DNA of 62,186 nt, from assembly GCA_003023565.1 (NCBI GenBank), contig PXSA01000017.1, positions 184,072-246,257 of the forward strand, read 5' to 3'. Shown here one piece after another: positions 25,074 to 32,819 of this stretch. Every line of letters begins with the position of its first letter. Positions within the stretch are counted from its first letter, which is position 1. A program made the position numbers and the translations under genes. The notes beneath the pieces are model-generated. The model was not told where the DNA came from, made no database searches, and was given only the letters and a program-made list of their open reading frames with translations. This DNA is from Halobacteriales archaeon QS_9_68_17 (GTDB taxonomy: Archaea > Halobacteriota > Halobacteria > Halobacteriales > Natronoarchaeaceae).

Positions 25074-26680
25074 CGGTATTCTAACTCCTCCATATACTGC
25101 TGCAGTTCATGGTCAGTCTTTTGACGCTCTTCGGTCAGCTTATCCAACTCCCGAAGCTTCTCACTCACGTCGATTGGCTCCTCGGGTTCGGTCGTGTCGA
25201 CGTAGCGCGGGACGTTCAGATTCCAATCGTTCTCCTCAATCTCATTGAGGTCAACCAGCCGACTGTGATGTTCTTCTTCGCGGCCAGTAAGGTGTGTCTC
25301 GGCGAGGTACTCGATACCCTCCTTTGTCAACTGGTTCTGATTTGAGAGCTCCTCATACACCTGAACACCCGACTCGCGAAGCGTCTGGTCCTCGGCGTAG
25401 ATGAATTGGACCTTTCCCTCGTGATTTTCAGGCTTATCTTTGTTCAGAATGAGGATACAGCCCGGTGATGACGTATTATAAAACAGGTTTTCTGGGAGTG
25501 CTATAACGGCTTCAACGAGGTCATCCTCCAATATCGGTCTCCGAATTTTACCTTCGGTGCGCGAGCGGAACAGTACGCCATTGTCTATGACAATGCCCGC
25601 TTTCCCAGTTTCAGAGAGGGACGCTAGCATTAGCTGAATCCAAGCAAAGTCACCGCGGTTCTTTTGCGGTAATCCGTACGGGAAGCGATTGTACGGTTCA
25701 TTTTCCTGCACCCACTCCTTGCTCCACTTCTTCTGATTCCACGGCGGATTCGCGACGACGCGGTCGAAAATCTCCAACTCGTCGTGCTCGGTAACGAACT
25801 TCGGTTCGGTGATGGTGTCGCCCTTCGCGATCTTGGCGTCCTGCAGCTCGTGCAGCAAGACGTTCATTTGGCCGATTGCCCACGTATTCAGGTTCTTCTC
25901 CTGGCCGTAGAGCGAGATGTCGTCACGGTCGCCGCCCTCCTGTTCGACGTGCTGGGCGGAGTAGATGAGCATTCCACCTGAGCCACACGCGGGGTCATAA
26001 ACACGGTCGCCGGGCTCCGGGTCGACACATTCGACGAGGAGCTGCACGACCTCGCGGGGCGTGTAGAACTCGCCGCCCTTCTTTCCGGCGTCGTCGGCGA
26101 ACTGCCGGATGAGGTACTCGTAGGCCCGCCCGAAGATGTCGGGGTCTTCGAGGTCAGCATTCCGGTAGCGGTGCTTCGAGAAGTGCGTGACGAGCTCGTC
26201 GAGCGTCGCATCAGAGAGTCGTTCTTTGTCGTTGTAGTCGACAGAGGTGAGCACACGGTCGGCGACGGCGTCGTTCTCGTCCTCAACGGCTTCGAGCGCC
26301 TTGTTCAGTGCCGCGCCGATGTCGGTATCCTGCGCGGCGATATGGTCCCATCGGGCGCGGTCGGGTACCCAGAACTCTTCGTGGAGGTCGCGGTCATGCC
26401 GGACTGTTTCCTTATCAACGTCGTACTCTTCCGCGATTTCCTCGGTCTCCTCCTCGAAGCGGTCGTTGATGCGCTTTAGGAACAGCAGCCCGAAGATGTA
26501 GTTCTTGTAGTCGGCCGCGTCGATGCTACCGCGAAGGATGTCGGCAGCCTCCCAGAGGTGAGATTCCAGCGTATCGAGATCGAGGGTCTGCCCGTCTTTG
26601 GTATAACGGAGGAGACTCTCGTCATCAGAAGCCATACCCATACCGTATCCCTTTGGCTTTTTAGTGTTTTCTGGAGTCAT
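25070..26680 (-). CDS. hsdM: Type I restriction-modification DNA methyltransferase subunit
   Basis: A 536-aa N6-adenine methyltransferase. After an N-terminal helical domain (LWEAADILRGSIDAADYKNYIFGLLFLKRIND), the SAM-binding motif YDPACGSGGML lies near residues 228-238, and the catalytic motif IV NPPW near 311-314. FYTPREVVQLLVECV is the canonical entry strand. The C terminus is coiled-coil (KLRELDKLTEERQKTDHELQQYMEEL) for contact with HsdS. ATG 26680 is preferred; a GTG at 26689 would add MSQ but lies inside a palindrome that looks like an operator. First gene of the hsdM-hsdS-hsdR-protease operon, divergent from the PIN gene. Confidence 0.96.
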   Translation of the reverse strand: MTPENTKKPKGYGMGMASDDESLLRYTKDGQTLDLDTLESHLWEAADILRGSIDAADYKNYIFGLLFLKRINDRFEEETEEIAEEYDVDKETVRHDRDLHEEFWVPDRARWDHIAAQDTDIGAALNKALEAVEDENDAVADRVLTSVDYNDKERLSDATLDELVTHFSKHRYRNADLEDPDIFGRAYEYLIRQFADDAGKKGGEFYTPREVVQLLVECVDPEPGDRVYDPACGSGGMLIYSAQHVEQEGGDRDDISLYGQEKNLNTWAIGQMNVLLHELQDAKIAKGDTITEPKFVTEHDELEIFDRVVANPPWNQKKWSKEWVQENEPYNRFPYGLPQKNRGDFAWIQLMLASLSETGKAGIVIDNGVLFRSRTEGKIRRPILEDDLVEAVIALPENLFYNTSSPGCILILNKDKPENHEGKVQFIYAEDQTLRESGVQVYEELSNQNQLTKEGIEYLAETHLTGREEEHHSRLVDLNEIEENDWNLNVPRYVDTTEPEEPIDVSEKLRELDKLTEERQKTDHELQQYMEELEYR

Positions 26681-26682
26681 CT

Positions 26683-26698
26683 GGGACACATCTGTCCC
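26683..26698. promoter_or_regulatory. Operator-like palindrome before hsdM
   Basis: GGGACA and TGTCCC pair perfectly around CATC, 3 bp upstream of the hsdM ATG. An A/T-rich TATA candidate (AATAAAAT on the minus strand, near 26731-26738) lies about 35 bp farther upstream, so the palindrome falls in the transcribed leader or just after the transcription start. A dimeric repressor site controlling the R-M operon is plausible. Confidence 0.5.
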
Positions 26699-26810
26699 GG
26701 TTGTACGTCTTTCATCCTTGTTGAGGGGCCCATTTTATTCGATATTTTACCTTCTGAGACAGCTGTTAGATGGATGCGCTGATTACACGATCTTCGATGG
26801 CCTCAAACCA

Positions 26811-26816
26811 TTATAA
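26811..26816 (+). promoter_or_regulatory. TATA box candidate for the PIN gene
   Basis: TTATAA lies 34-39 bp upstream of ATG 26850, giving an expected transcription start roughly 10 bp before the start codon. That spacing suits a short-leader haloarchaeal promoter. Confidence 0.5.
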
Positions 26817-26849
26817 CCCTCAAATCAGTTGTACTATTTGAGAGGCACG

Positions 26850-27404
26850 ATGGCCACCGACAATTCGATATTATTAGTGGACACAAGTTCATTTATTACT
26901 CTCGTTGAATCCCGTGCAGAAAGACTTCTCTATGAGAGGCCTGAAACGATCTGGGTTCCCGAACACGTACTTACTGAGATTAAACAAGATCCGGCGAAGA
27001 CCGAACTACATCGCGCGATGCATTCTGGTGACGTCTATATTGATGCGACCGACCAGTTCAATACCCATCTTCCCTATTTCAAAGCCGCATCATTCCATCT
27101 GAACGAAAAGACGTACTATAGAGCGGGAGAGATGTTGTGGAGTGGGGACACAGCCTTGATTGGGAGGGGATTAAGTATGGAGAATGTCATTATCGTGACC
27201 GATGACGGGTATGTTCGTAGTCGGTGTGACGACCTAAATCTTGATGTGACTGGTTCGCTCGGGATTCTTATTGAGGCAGTGAAGGAAGGAATAGCCTCAC
27301 TGGAGGAAGCGGCTCAGTGTCTTAGCGATATAGAGGAAGGAAGCGGATGGTTCAACCAAGGACTGTTGGATCAGGTCAGAAAGGAGATTCAGGAAGTCCG
27401 GTGA
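26850..27404 (+). CDS. PIN-domain protein (VapC/DUF3368-like), no paired antitoxin seen
   Basis: A 184-aa probable ribonuclease. ILLVDTSSFITLVE gives the first acidic residue, VPEHVLTEI the second, and IIVTDDGYVRSRCDDLNLDVTGSLGILIEAVKEG the terminal Asp pair and the DUF3368-like end. PIN nucleases cut RNA with Mg2+. The C-terminal 30 residues (SLEEAAQCLSDIEEGSGWFNQGLLDQVRKEIQEVR) match the helical tail of DUF3368 proteins. VapC toxins usually follow an antitoxin gene, but none is adjacent: the neighbours are divergent hsdM and the Mrr-like nuclease. ATG 26850 was chosen over an upstream TTG. Confidence 0.75.
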   Translation: MATDNSILLVDTSSFITLVESRAERLLYERPETIWVPEHVLTEIKQDPAKTELHRAMHSGDVYIDATDQFNTHLPYFKAASFHLNEKTYYRAGEMLWSGDTALIGRGLSMENVIIVTDDGYVRSRCDDLNLDVTGSLGILIEAVKEGIASLEEAAQCLSDIEEGSGWFNQGLLDQVRKEIQEVR

Positions 27405-27547
27405 GGAGAATTTCCTGTATCGAACGATCAACTGGGCCGATTCTGTTAATTGATGAGGAGTTAAACAAAACTCGTCTTTCGTCATCACGAGTGCCACGTC
27501 TAGGGACAGGTATTTGACGGCTCTCTGTACAGTCTTGAATATCAATC

Positions 27548-28882
27548 ATGGCTGGAATTGTCATCTTTACTGCCGGCCGTCAAGATGCATACGAAGACTA
27601 CGAGATATCCGTCAAGCAGGGACACGAACTGGAAGAAGTTGCTCCCTTCCTCTCTGATGAGGACATTGAAGAGCTCAAAGTGACCTCTGAGGACAACCGG
27701 ATTCACCTCTGGGGGAGCTCAGTACCCGGAAAATGGCAAAACGTCGAAGCGGGTGATGTTGCGCTTGTCTACCACGATGGGCGATTCGTATCTCGTGGGA
27801 AGGTCCTCTTACTGCGAGAGAACTACGAGTTAGCTGGACAACTATGGAATGACGGCGTCGATCACGACCGATGGGACCCAAACAATCCCTGGAAGTATCT
27901 CACGTTCCTTACTGAAGTCGAAGAAACGGACGTTGACATTGAGGCGTTCAACAATCTCGTGGGATATGACGAAACCTACCGACCTCAAGGGTTCACACGA
28001 GTAGCGGATAATCGCCTTTCACGCCTTACTCAAGAATACGATTCGGTGGAGACGGCGCTCGCTGAGCTAACAGGCACCGGCGAGAAAGTTCATCATGTCG
28101 ACGACGACGATGTTGAGGAAACACCCGGGCTCAAAAAAGAACTCCGTACTGCGAGTACGGATGGCAGCCGCTCAGAGGAATTTGAGCAACTCGTTGCGAA
28201 AGCGTTCACGCGCCTAGGATGCACCACAAACTGGATCGAGGGTGGTAGTGATACTGATGTCGAGATTAGTTCTCCCGTGCACGTCGTGGTCGAAGCGAAG
28301 ACTCGAAGCTCTGAAAAACTAAACTCGCTCGAAGCGACCAATATCGACAAACACCGTCGCCAGAAGGGTGCAGACCATGCAATCGTCGTCGCACCGGCAT
28401 TCACGCCAAAGGTCATTGAGAACGCAACGACAAATGAACTCACGACATTAGCTGTCGATGATTTGATTGAGCTACTCGACCGGCGGGACCGTTACGCCGT
28501 TGCTCCGGAGGAGGTGCTTGAATTACTTGCTCGCCCTGGGGCGTTCCAAGATGATCGGCTCGACCTTCTTGATGAAGCTATCGAGAGCCGTGTTGATGCT
28601 GGTTCGACCATTTTAGACGTGATTCGGGCTCTCCAGCGTGCCGACGGACCCGTTGCAATTGCAGCCGACCTCCGTTGGATCGTCGTTGGAATGCAGAACC
28701 CAAGCGACGTACCAAGCCAAGAAAAGATCACGAAAACGCTCCAATTACTGAGCCATCTCAGCATCGGAGTAGTCGAGCAAGTTGACGAGGGATACCGAAT
28801 CGTGACGAGCTATGAGAACGCCATAATGCTTGTAAATTCACTAGGTAGAGTCATAGAGACTGCTGAAGAAGAAGGAGAATGA
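27548..28882 (+). CDS. PUA/EVE-like plus Mrr-like restriction endonuclease
   Basis: A 444-aa protein. Residues 1-150 have the layout of a PUA/ASCH/EVE-type base-sensing domain (IHLWGSSVPGKWQNVEAGDVALVYHDGRFVSRGKV, then PWKYLTFLTEV). Residues about 207-320 are an Mrr-like PD-(D/E)xK nuclease: SEEFEQLVAKAFTRLGC, GGSDTDVEI (Asp237), VVVEAKT (Glu249, Lys251). The rest is helical, with a winged-helix-like end. The fusion of a modified-base reader with a nuclease is typical of type IV (modification-dependent) restriction, so cleavage of modified invading DNA is the likely role. It is an intact gene next to the type I system, whose own methylation it must tolerate. Confidence 0.75.
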   Translation: MAGIVIFTAGRQDAYEDYEISVKQGHELEEVAPFLSDEDIEELKVTSEDNRIHLWGSSVPGKWQNVEAGDVALVYHDGRFVSRGKVLLLRENYELAGQLWNDGVDHDRWDPNNPWKYLTFLTEVEETDVDIEAFNNLVGYDETYRPQGFTRVADNRLSRLTQEYDSVETALAELTGTGEKVHHVDDDDVEETPGLKKELRTASTDGSRSEEFEQLVAKAFTRLGCTTNWIEGGSDTDVEISSPVHVVVEAKTRSSEKLNSLEATNIDKHRRQKGADHAIVVAPAFTPKVIENATTNELTTLAVDDLIELLDRRDRYAVAPEEVLELLARPGAFQDDRLDLLDEAIESRVDAGSTILDVIRALQRADGPVAIAADLRWIVVGMQNPSDVPSQEKITKTLQLLSHLSIGVVEQVDEGYRIVTSYENAIMLVNSLGRVIETAEEEGE

Positions 28883-28988
28883 GCAGAGAACAGGGTGCAA
28901 TCCTTTGGATAGTGTAGGGCTCTCAGTAGCCTGAATCACCCCTAAACTTTCACCAATCTATTTATCTAGCGTATCCGTCAGTATACGT

Positions 28989-29279
28989 GTGACATCCCAC
29001 GTTTCGTGCCGTCTCCCGGCGGCCCTCGGAGAACAACTTGACTCGGCCGCGGCCGAGAACAACGCCTTCCGGTCGGAGCTAATGCGTCGAGCAATCCGGT
29101 ATTACATTCGGGAGAATCCGGACGGTCTCGACGTACTCGACCAATCGCAACGGCGAAGTTCCCGATCCCGCCCGACCAATCCCGGAAAGACCGAACCTAC
29201 TTCTCGGTCGGAACAATCGAGCGATCCCAGCCAATCTTCGACCAATTCGCTCTACGATCCCACAGAGGAGCTGTTTTGA
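28989..29279 (+). CDS. Ribbon-helix-helix protein
   Basis: A 96-aa protein from GTG 28989. Residues 3-40 form a CopG-type ribbon-helix-helix: VSCRLPAALGEQLDSAAAENNAFRSELMRRAIRYYIRENP. The remaining half is Ser/Arg/Pro-rich and probably disordered. Such proteins bind operator DNA as dimers. Its position near the integrase end of the element suggests control of element genes. An A/T-rich promoter-like stretch (TTTATCTAG) precedes it by about 20 bp. Confidence 0.7.
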   Translation: MTSHVSCRLPAALGEQLDSAAAENNAFRSELMRRAIRYYIRENPDGLDVLDQSQRRSSRSRPTNPGKTEPTSRSEQSSDPSQSSTNSLYDPTEELF

Positions 29280-29822
29280 ATCTATCTTCGGATACGGATA
29301 GGGGTGGGTTATTCGGTCCCCTACTTTCGAGCACTCGGTACAGCACTTGACGAATTGGTCGCACGCGCTTCTAGCGGTGGTCGTATTGGTCGCGGTATGG
29401 AAGCTTTCGGCTGTCACGCTAAGGATCAAAGACCGGTGAAAATTCCGGTAAACCATGGAGCGGAATTTGGCCAATTCCGGGCCGCAGTCTTGCGGTTTTG
29501 GAAAGCTCTCAGCAGAACTTAGACTTATTACAAACCGGGTATACGGATGGATACGTAGGTATACAGGAGCGAAACACGACATCGCACGCTCACGACGTGG
29601 CGCACGTCGTGCCGCAATTAGGCGAGTGAGGTAATGCGCGATTGGAACCCGTGCTACCTCCGCTCGAAACACGGCACGACGGTGGTGGGATCGTCGGCGG
29701 GGCCGCGAATCCCTATCGGCACTGCGGGCCGGTGGGGCTTAAATTTTCGTCGGTCTGCTCGGCGCTCTCCTCATCGTCGGTGTACCCGGCCGGGAACGGG
29801 GTACGACCAACACACGACCAAA
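29280..29822. other. Gene-free region with a perfect palindrome
   Basis: No convincing gene is seen in 543 bp; a long minus-strand open frame here shows no family features and overlaps the RHH gene antisense. ACGACGTG and CACGTCGT pair around GCG at 29592-29610. This region could hold a replication or excision-regulating site, or a decayed gene. Confidence 0.5.
29592..29610. repeat. 8-bp perfect inverted repeat
   Basis: ACGACGTG / CACGTCGT around a GCG spacer, in the largest gene-free stretch of the element, about 210 bp before the next small gene. A regulator-binding site is possible. Confidence 0.5.
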
Positions 29823-30110
29823 ATGCCGAGCACCGAAAACGTCTGCGGGCAACGAATCGAATACGAAACTCCCTCATACGGGGACCTCTCAGAAAACCAG
29901 AGCGACCTATACGATGCCGCGATTTCCGAGGTAGAGAACACTCTCGCCATCATCACCGAAATCCAGAACGAGCGGACGGACGAGAACGGCGAGATTACCG
30001 AACCGCTCACCCTCACTCAAGTGCGGACGATTCTGGAGGTAGGCGTTCCACTGGAACGGTCTCTGACGGTTCTGGATGCGCTAGAAGGCGCTTCTGAGGG
30101 AGCTCTATGA
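29823..30110 (+). CDS. Small element protein, 95 aa
   Basis: Unrecognised acidic protein beginning MPSTENVCGQRIEYETPSYGDLSENQSDLYDAA. It is largely helical (ISEVENTLAIITEIQNER; LTQVRTILEVGVPLERSLTVLDALEGA). I chose ATG 29823 because the upstream open part is Arg/Pro-rich and looks non-coding. Its stop overlaps the start of the next 60-aa gene in ATGA, so the two form a pair. Small pairs of this kind sit beside integrases in haloarchaeal elements; an accessory role in integration or copy control is only a guess. Confidence 0.6.
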   Translation: MPSTENVCGQRIEYETPSYGDLSENQSDLYDAAISEVENTLAIITEIQNERTDENGEITEPLTLTQVRTILEVGVPLERSLTVLDALEGASEGAL

Positions 30111-30289
30111 ACGAGGAAGACCTCGATGAGTTCGTTCGTGAGAACAGCGAGATGCTCAGCCGAGTGCTCGCCTGTGGTAATGAAGAGGCCCGTGCCTACG
30201 TCTTGGCACTGCTCGCCAACTGTGACGGCGTTGAGAGCGTCGAGAACGTAGAAAAGCAACTGGGCCGAATCAAGCTAGAACTGGCCTGA
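30107..30289 (+). CDS. Small acidic element protein, 60 aa
   Basis: MNEEDLDEFVRENSEMLSRVLACGNEEARAYVLALLANCDGVESVENVEKQLGRIKLELA: probably two or three helices, no known family. The start is coupled to the previous gene by a 4-bp overlap. It is convergent with the integrase gene, with 7 bp between the stop codons. Confidence 0.6.
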   Translation: MNEEDLDEFVRENSEMLSRVLACGNEEARAYVLALLANCDGVESVENVEKQLGRIKLELA

Positions 30290-30296
30290 GAAGATG

Positions 30297-31541
30297 CTAG
30301 TTCTCCGAGAGAGCGTCGGCGAACTCCTGAGCGTCCCCGAAGAGGTCGGGGTTGTTTTCCAGCAAGTCAGTCAGGTCACGAGCGCGTTTGAAGTCCTCGA
30401 TGAGCTCCGGCTTTTCCTGGGCGAACTGAAACAGCGCGTCCCGGACTTTCTGTTGCTGATCGCCGAGGGATTGGATACCGGTGTGACTGATGGCTTGGCC
30501 ACAAAAGACGCACGCCGGTTCGTGGCGTGGGGTGTCTCGACCGCAGCGGGGGCATTCGAGCGGACCAATGGGATCCGGCTCCTCCTCGTCGATTTCGACC
30601 CCCTGCATACGAGCGTATTCGTCCTCCGCTTCCCCACCGAAGCGGGCGACGTAGTGCGCGGTAGCGTCGCTTCCGCGCTTCCGGCCCTGTCTGTCCTCGA
30701 TATAGGCCTGGTTCATACCCTTCTCGGCCAACCAGGAAGCGTTAGACTTCCTGAAATTAGTCGGAGTCACCGGCTTCGTAACGCCGGCTCGTTGGGCCAC
30801 GTCGTCGAAGATAGATCTGAACCGGCGGTAGGTGAGTTCCTCTGGTTTACTAAGCTTCGACCAGAGCGGAGCGTCACCGTCGTTCGAGTCCGGATGGTCG
30901 GACAGCCAGCGCTGAAGGTAGGGAACGCTAGGAATGAGAAGCACGGAGCGCTGTCCCATCTTCCCGTTGACGAAGACACGGAGACCGTTCTCCGCGTCGC
31001 TCACGTCGCCGACGGTAAGGTCCTGCAGTTCACCGCTTCGTGCCCCGGCGTCGAAGGCAACAGCGATCAGGGCGGCATCGCGAGCGTTCCGTGCCTCTTC
31101 GATCATTGGGAGAACGTCTTCCTCCCACTTCAGCATCTCCGAGGGGTTCGGGACCGGGTCGTGGCTGCTCGACGTTCCCGACGGAATCCACTCGATACTG
31201 TCCGGGATTTCGTCGCCTTCGGAGACACGTCGACCGAAGACGCGGAGAGCCGTTCGGTAGTCATGGTTGGTGTACTCGTTCGTATACGTCTGGTTGATCC
31301 AGCGAACGATATTTTCGGCAGCGCTCTGGTCTTCGAGGGAATCAGCCAATCCGCCAACCTTCTCGGCGATTCGGGTGCAGTGCCGAAGCAGCTTATCGTG
31401 TCGGTGGTCGGTATATTCCGACTTCAGGAGGTAGATGGTGTCGCTGAACTTGAGAAGGACTTCTCGGTCCTGCTCGCTGATGTCGTTGGAGTCCTGAATG
31501 CGTTCGCGGAGGGACTCGACTTTAGCGCGTGTGTCGGACAT
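30297..31541 (-). CDS. Tyrosine recombinase (integrase) with C-terminal zinc ribbon
   Basis: A 414-aa integrase. Residues 15-125 form a SAM-like core-binding domain. The catalytic domain has AGARSGEL (Arg168), NGKMGQRSV (Lys194), PTNFRKSNASWL (Arg264) and ATAHYVAR (His296, nucleophile Tyr297). In the usual HxxR box the first position is Asn262 instead of His, a variation found in some archaeal integrases. A zinc ribbon CPRCG-x10-CVFCG follows at 330-348, and a helical tail ends the protein. The gene starts 41 bp from the distal attachment repeat and reads inward, the standard arrangement for tRNA-targeting elements. Confidence 0.93.
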   Translation of the reverse strand: MSDTRAKVESLRERIQDSNDISEQDREVLLKFSDTIYLLKSEYTDHRHDKLLRHCTRIAEKVGGLADSLEDQSAAENIVRWINQTYTNEYTNHDYRTALRVFGRRVSEGDEIPDSIEWIPSGTSSSHDPVPNPSEMLKWEEDVLPMIEEARNARDAALIAVAFDAGARSGELQDLTVGDVSDAENGLRVFVNGKMGQRSVLLIPSVPYLQRWLSDHPDSNDGDAPLWSKLSKPEELTYRRFRSIFDDVAQRAGVTKPVTPTNFRKSNASWLAEKGMNQAYIEDRQGRKRGSDATAHYVARFGGEAEDEYARMQGVEIDEEEPDPIGPLECPRCGRDTPRHEPACVFCGQAISHTGIQSLGDQQQKVRDALFQFAQEKPELIEDFKRARDLTDLLENNPDLFGDAQEFADALSEN

Positions 31542-31582
31542 TCCGGTACCTTAACATTGAAACAAGAGATTATGAAACCCAT

Positions 31583-31603
31583 GTTCAAATCCCGGCCTAG
31601 GCT
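31583..31603. repeat. attR: 21-bp copy of the tRNA-Thr 3' end
   Basis: Exact copy of 14070-14090. No tRNA sequence precedes it, so it is the displaced host tRNA end. It marks the boundary between the element and the host chromosome, whose first recognisable feature is a permease remnant. Confidence 0.9.
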
Positions 31604-31706
31604 CTCTCAGATATCCGTTCTCCCGTAACACTGGTTCCCTCCAGATCCGTCTCCGCGCTCCCCGAGAGTGGGGTGACGACCCCCGCCCCCGCGGCCCGTC
31701 TCCGCT

Positions 31707-31814
31707 TCAGACCTCGTCGAGGTCCTCTTTCTTCCGCTAGAGGAAGTACGGGCCGGCGGTGAGGCCGACGATGATGCCGACCGGAAGCTGCACCGGGTTC
31801 AGCGCGAGTCGCGC
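31707..31814 (-). pseudogene. Remnant of a FecCD-family iron/cobalamin ABC permease
   Basis: The minus strand reads ARLALNPVQLPVGIIVGLTAGPYFL, a stop (TAG), then RKKEDLDEV and a terminal TGA. This is the C-terminal end of BtuC/FecCD permeases (ELPVGxxTAxxGxPFFLxLL). An in-frame stop and the absence of the upstream 300 residues show it is a degraded fragment. It lies 104 bp outside the distal attachment site, so earlier insertions or deletions may have removed the rest. Nothing else is visible between 31604 and 31904. Confidence 0.7.
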
Positions 31815-31904
31815 CGACGTCCGCGCGGTGGGAGCGAGGCGTCGCGGTCGACGGATGCTTCCTGGTCCGCCGAGAGCGGCCGGCCGCGGCGGCCCAGTCG
31901 CCTC

Positions 31905-32702
31905 TCACATTTTCCGGATGTCAGACACCTCTCTGGTGTCGGCCCCGTCGGCCATCGTCGCGTTCACGATGACGCCGATCACGAGGACCGACGAGGCGAT
32001 GTAGAGGCTCGTGAGGATGATGATGATCCCGCTCAGGACGCCGTAGATGGCGTACTGAGCGGCGTTTTCGGCGTAGAAGAGGATACCGGCGTGGATGATC
32101 GTCCAGCCGAACGCGGTGGTCATCGCGCCGGGGAGCGCCGCTTCGGGGGAGGGAAGCACCGTCGACGGGACGTAGTACAGGGGGACGAACGCGACCGTGA
32201 GCGTGATGAACAGGATCACCAGTCCGGCGAACGACCCCTCCGGCGGGAGGGTGAACAGGAGGCTCGTGAACAGTATCGCGAACATGGCCAGCGCGAGCGA
32301 CCCGAGCACGACGACGGCGTCGAACAGCTGTTCGCGGAGCGACCTCTCGCCGGCCTCCTCGACGCGCTCGACGACCGTCTGGAAGTCGGTGGCGACGTTC
32401 GCCCCGCTCCAGGCGATGACGGCCGCGGCGAGCACCGACCCCCCGGCCTGTCCCGAGGCGGTCGTCGTCGCCTCGTAGACCAGCCGTCGGGCTTCGAACG
32501 TGAGAAACTGCGGCAGCGCGGTCCCGAGTTCCGCGAGCACCTGTTCGCCGACCACGGCGAACACGAGCAACAGGACCGGGACGAACGAGACGAACGCGTA
32601 GTACGCCATCGCCGCCGCCGGATACCTGACGTCTTTCTCGTAGGCAACTTTGACGACGGTCACCGCGGCGTCGAGCACCGTCTCCAGCCGGTCATCGCTC
32701 AT
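31905..32702 (-). CDS. YihY/BrkB-family membrane protein
   Basis: A 265-aa protein with six predicted transmembrane segments. Family features are VKVAYEKDVRYPAAAMAYYAFVSFVPVLLLVFAVVG at the start, AVIAWSGANVATDFQTVVERVEE, PPEGSFAGLVILFITLTVAFVPLYYVPS and AAQYAIYGVLSGIIIILTSLYIASSVLVIGVIVNA. YihY-type proteins were once called ribonuclease BN by mistake; their true role in the membrane is unknown, with transport or envelope functions suggested. ATG 32702. It is divergent from the next gene. Confidence 0.88.
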   Translation of the reverse strand: MSDDRLETVLDAAVTVVKVAYEKDVRYPAAAMAYYAFVSFVPVLLLVFAVVGEQVLAELGTALPQFLTFEARRLVYEATTTASGQAGGSVLAAAVIAWSGANVATDFQTVVERVEEAGERSLREQLFDAVVVLGSLALAMFAILFTSLLFTLPPEGSFAGLVILFITLTVAFVPLYYVPSTVLPSPEAALPGAMTTAFGWTIIHAGILFYAENAAQYAIYGVLSGIIIILTSLYIASSVLVIGVIVNATMADGADTREVSDIRKM

Positions 32703-32819
32703 ACCGACCGTATGGGCAATAGAACCATGAAAGTTGGAGCGACTCGGACCGGCCGAGGACGGCTAGGTACAACCGGACGGAGCGCGTACCGTCACCCGAG
32801 GAAAGGAGGTACGAGACAG

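Larger units (their letters stand above)
14070..31603. mobile_element. Integrative element in tRNA-Thr carrying defence cargo
   Basis: The element is bounded by a perfect 21-bp direct repeat. One copy is the 3' end of tRNA-Thr (14070-14090); the other, at 31583-31603, stands alone. A tyrosine recombinase gene starts 41 bp inside the distal repeat. Several interior genes are much more AT-rich than the flanking chromosome. No capsid, portal, terminase, conjugation or replication-initiator gene is visible, so it may be a satellite, a decayed provirus or a defence island mobilised by its own integrase. Cargo: type I restriction-modification, YgjP-like protease, PIN protein, Mrr-like nuclease, HNH-like protein, and an unidentified protease/membrane operon. 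Confidence 0.88.

Noticed and set aside
29079-29672. 197-aa minus-strand open frame in the gene-free part of the element
   Set aside because: It overlaps the RHH gene antisense, has no recognisable domain, and its composition does not look acidic or haloarchaeal.
14070-31603. A provirus or conjugative plasmid identity for the element
   Set aside because: No capsid, portal, terminase, VirB4/TraD-like or replication-initiator genes are visible; only an integrase and cargo.
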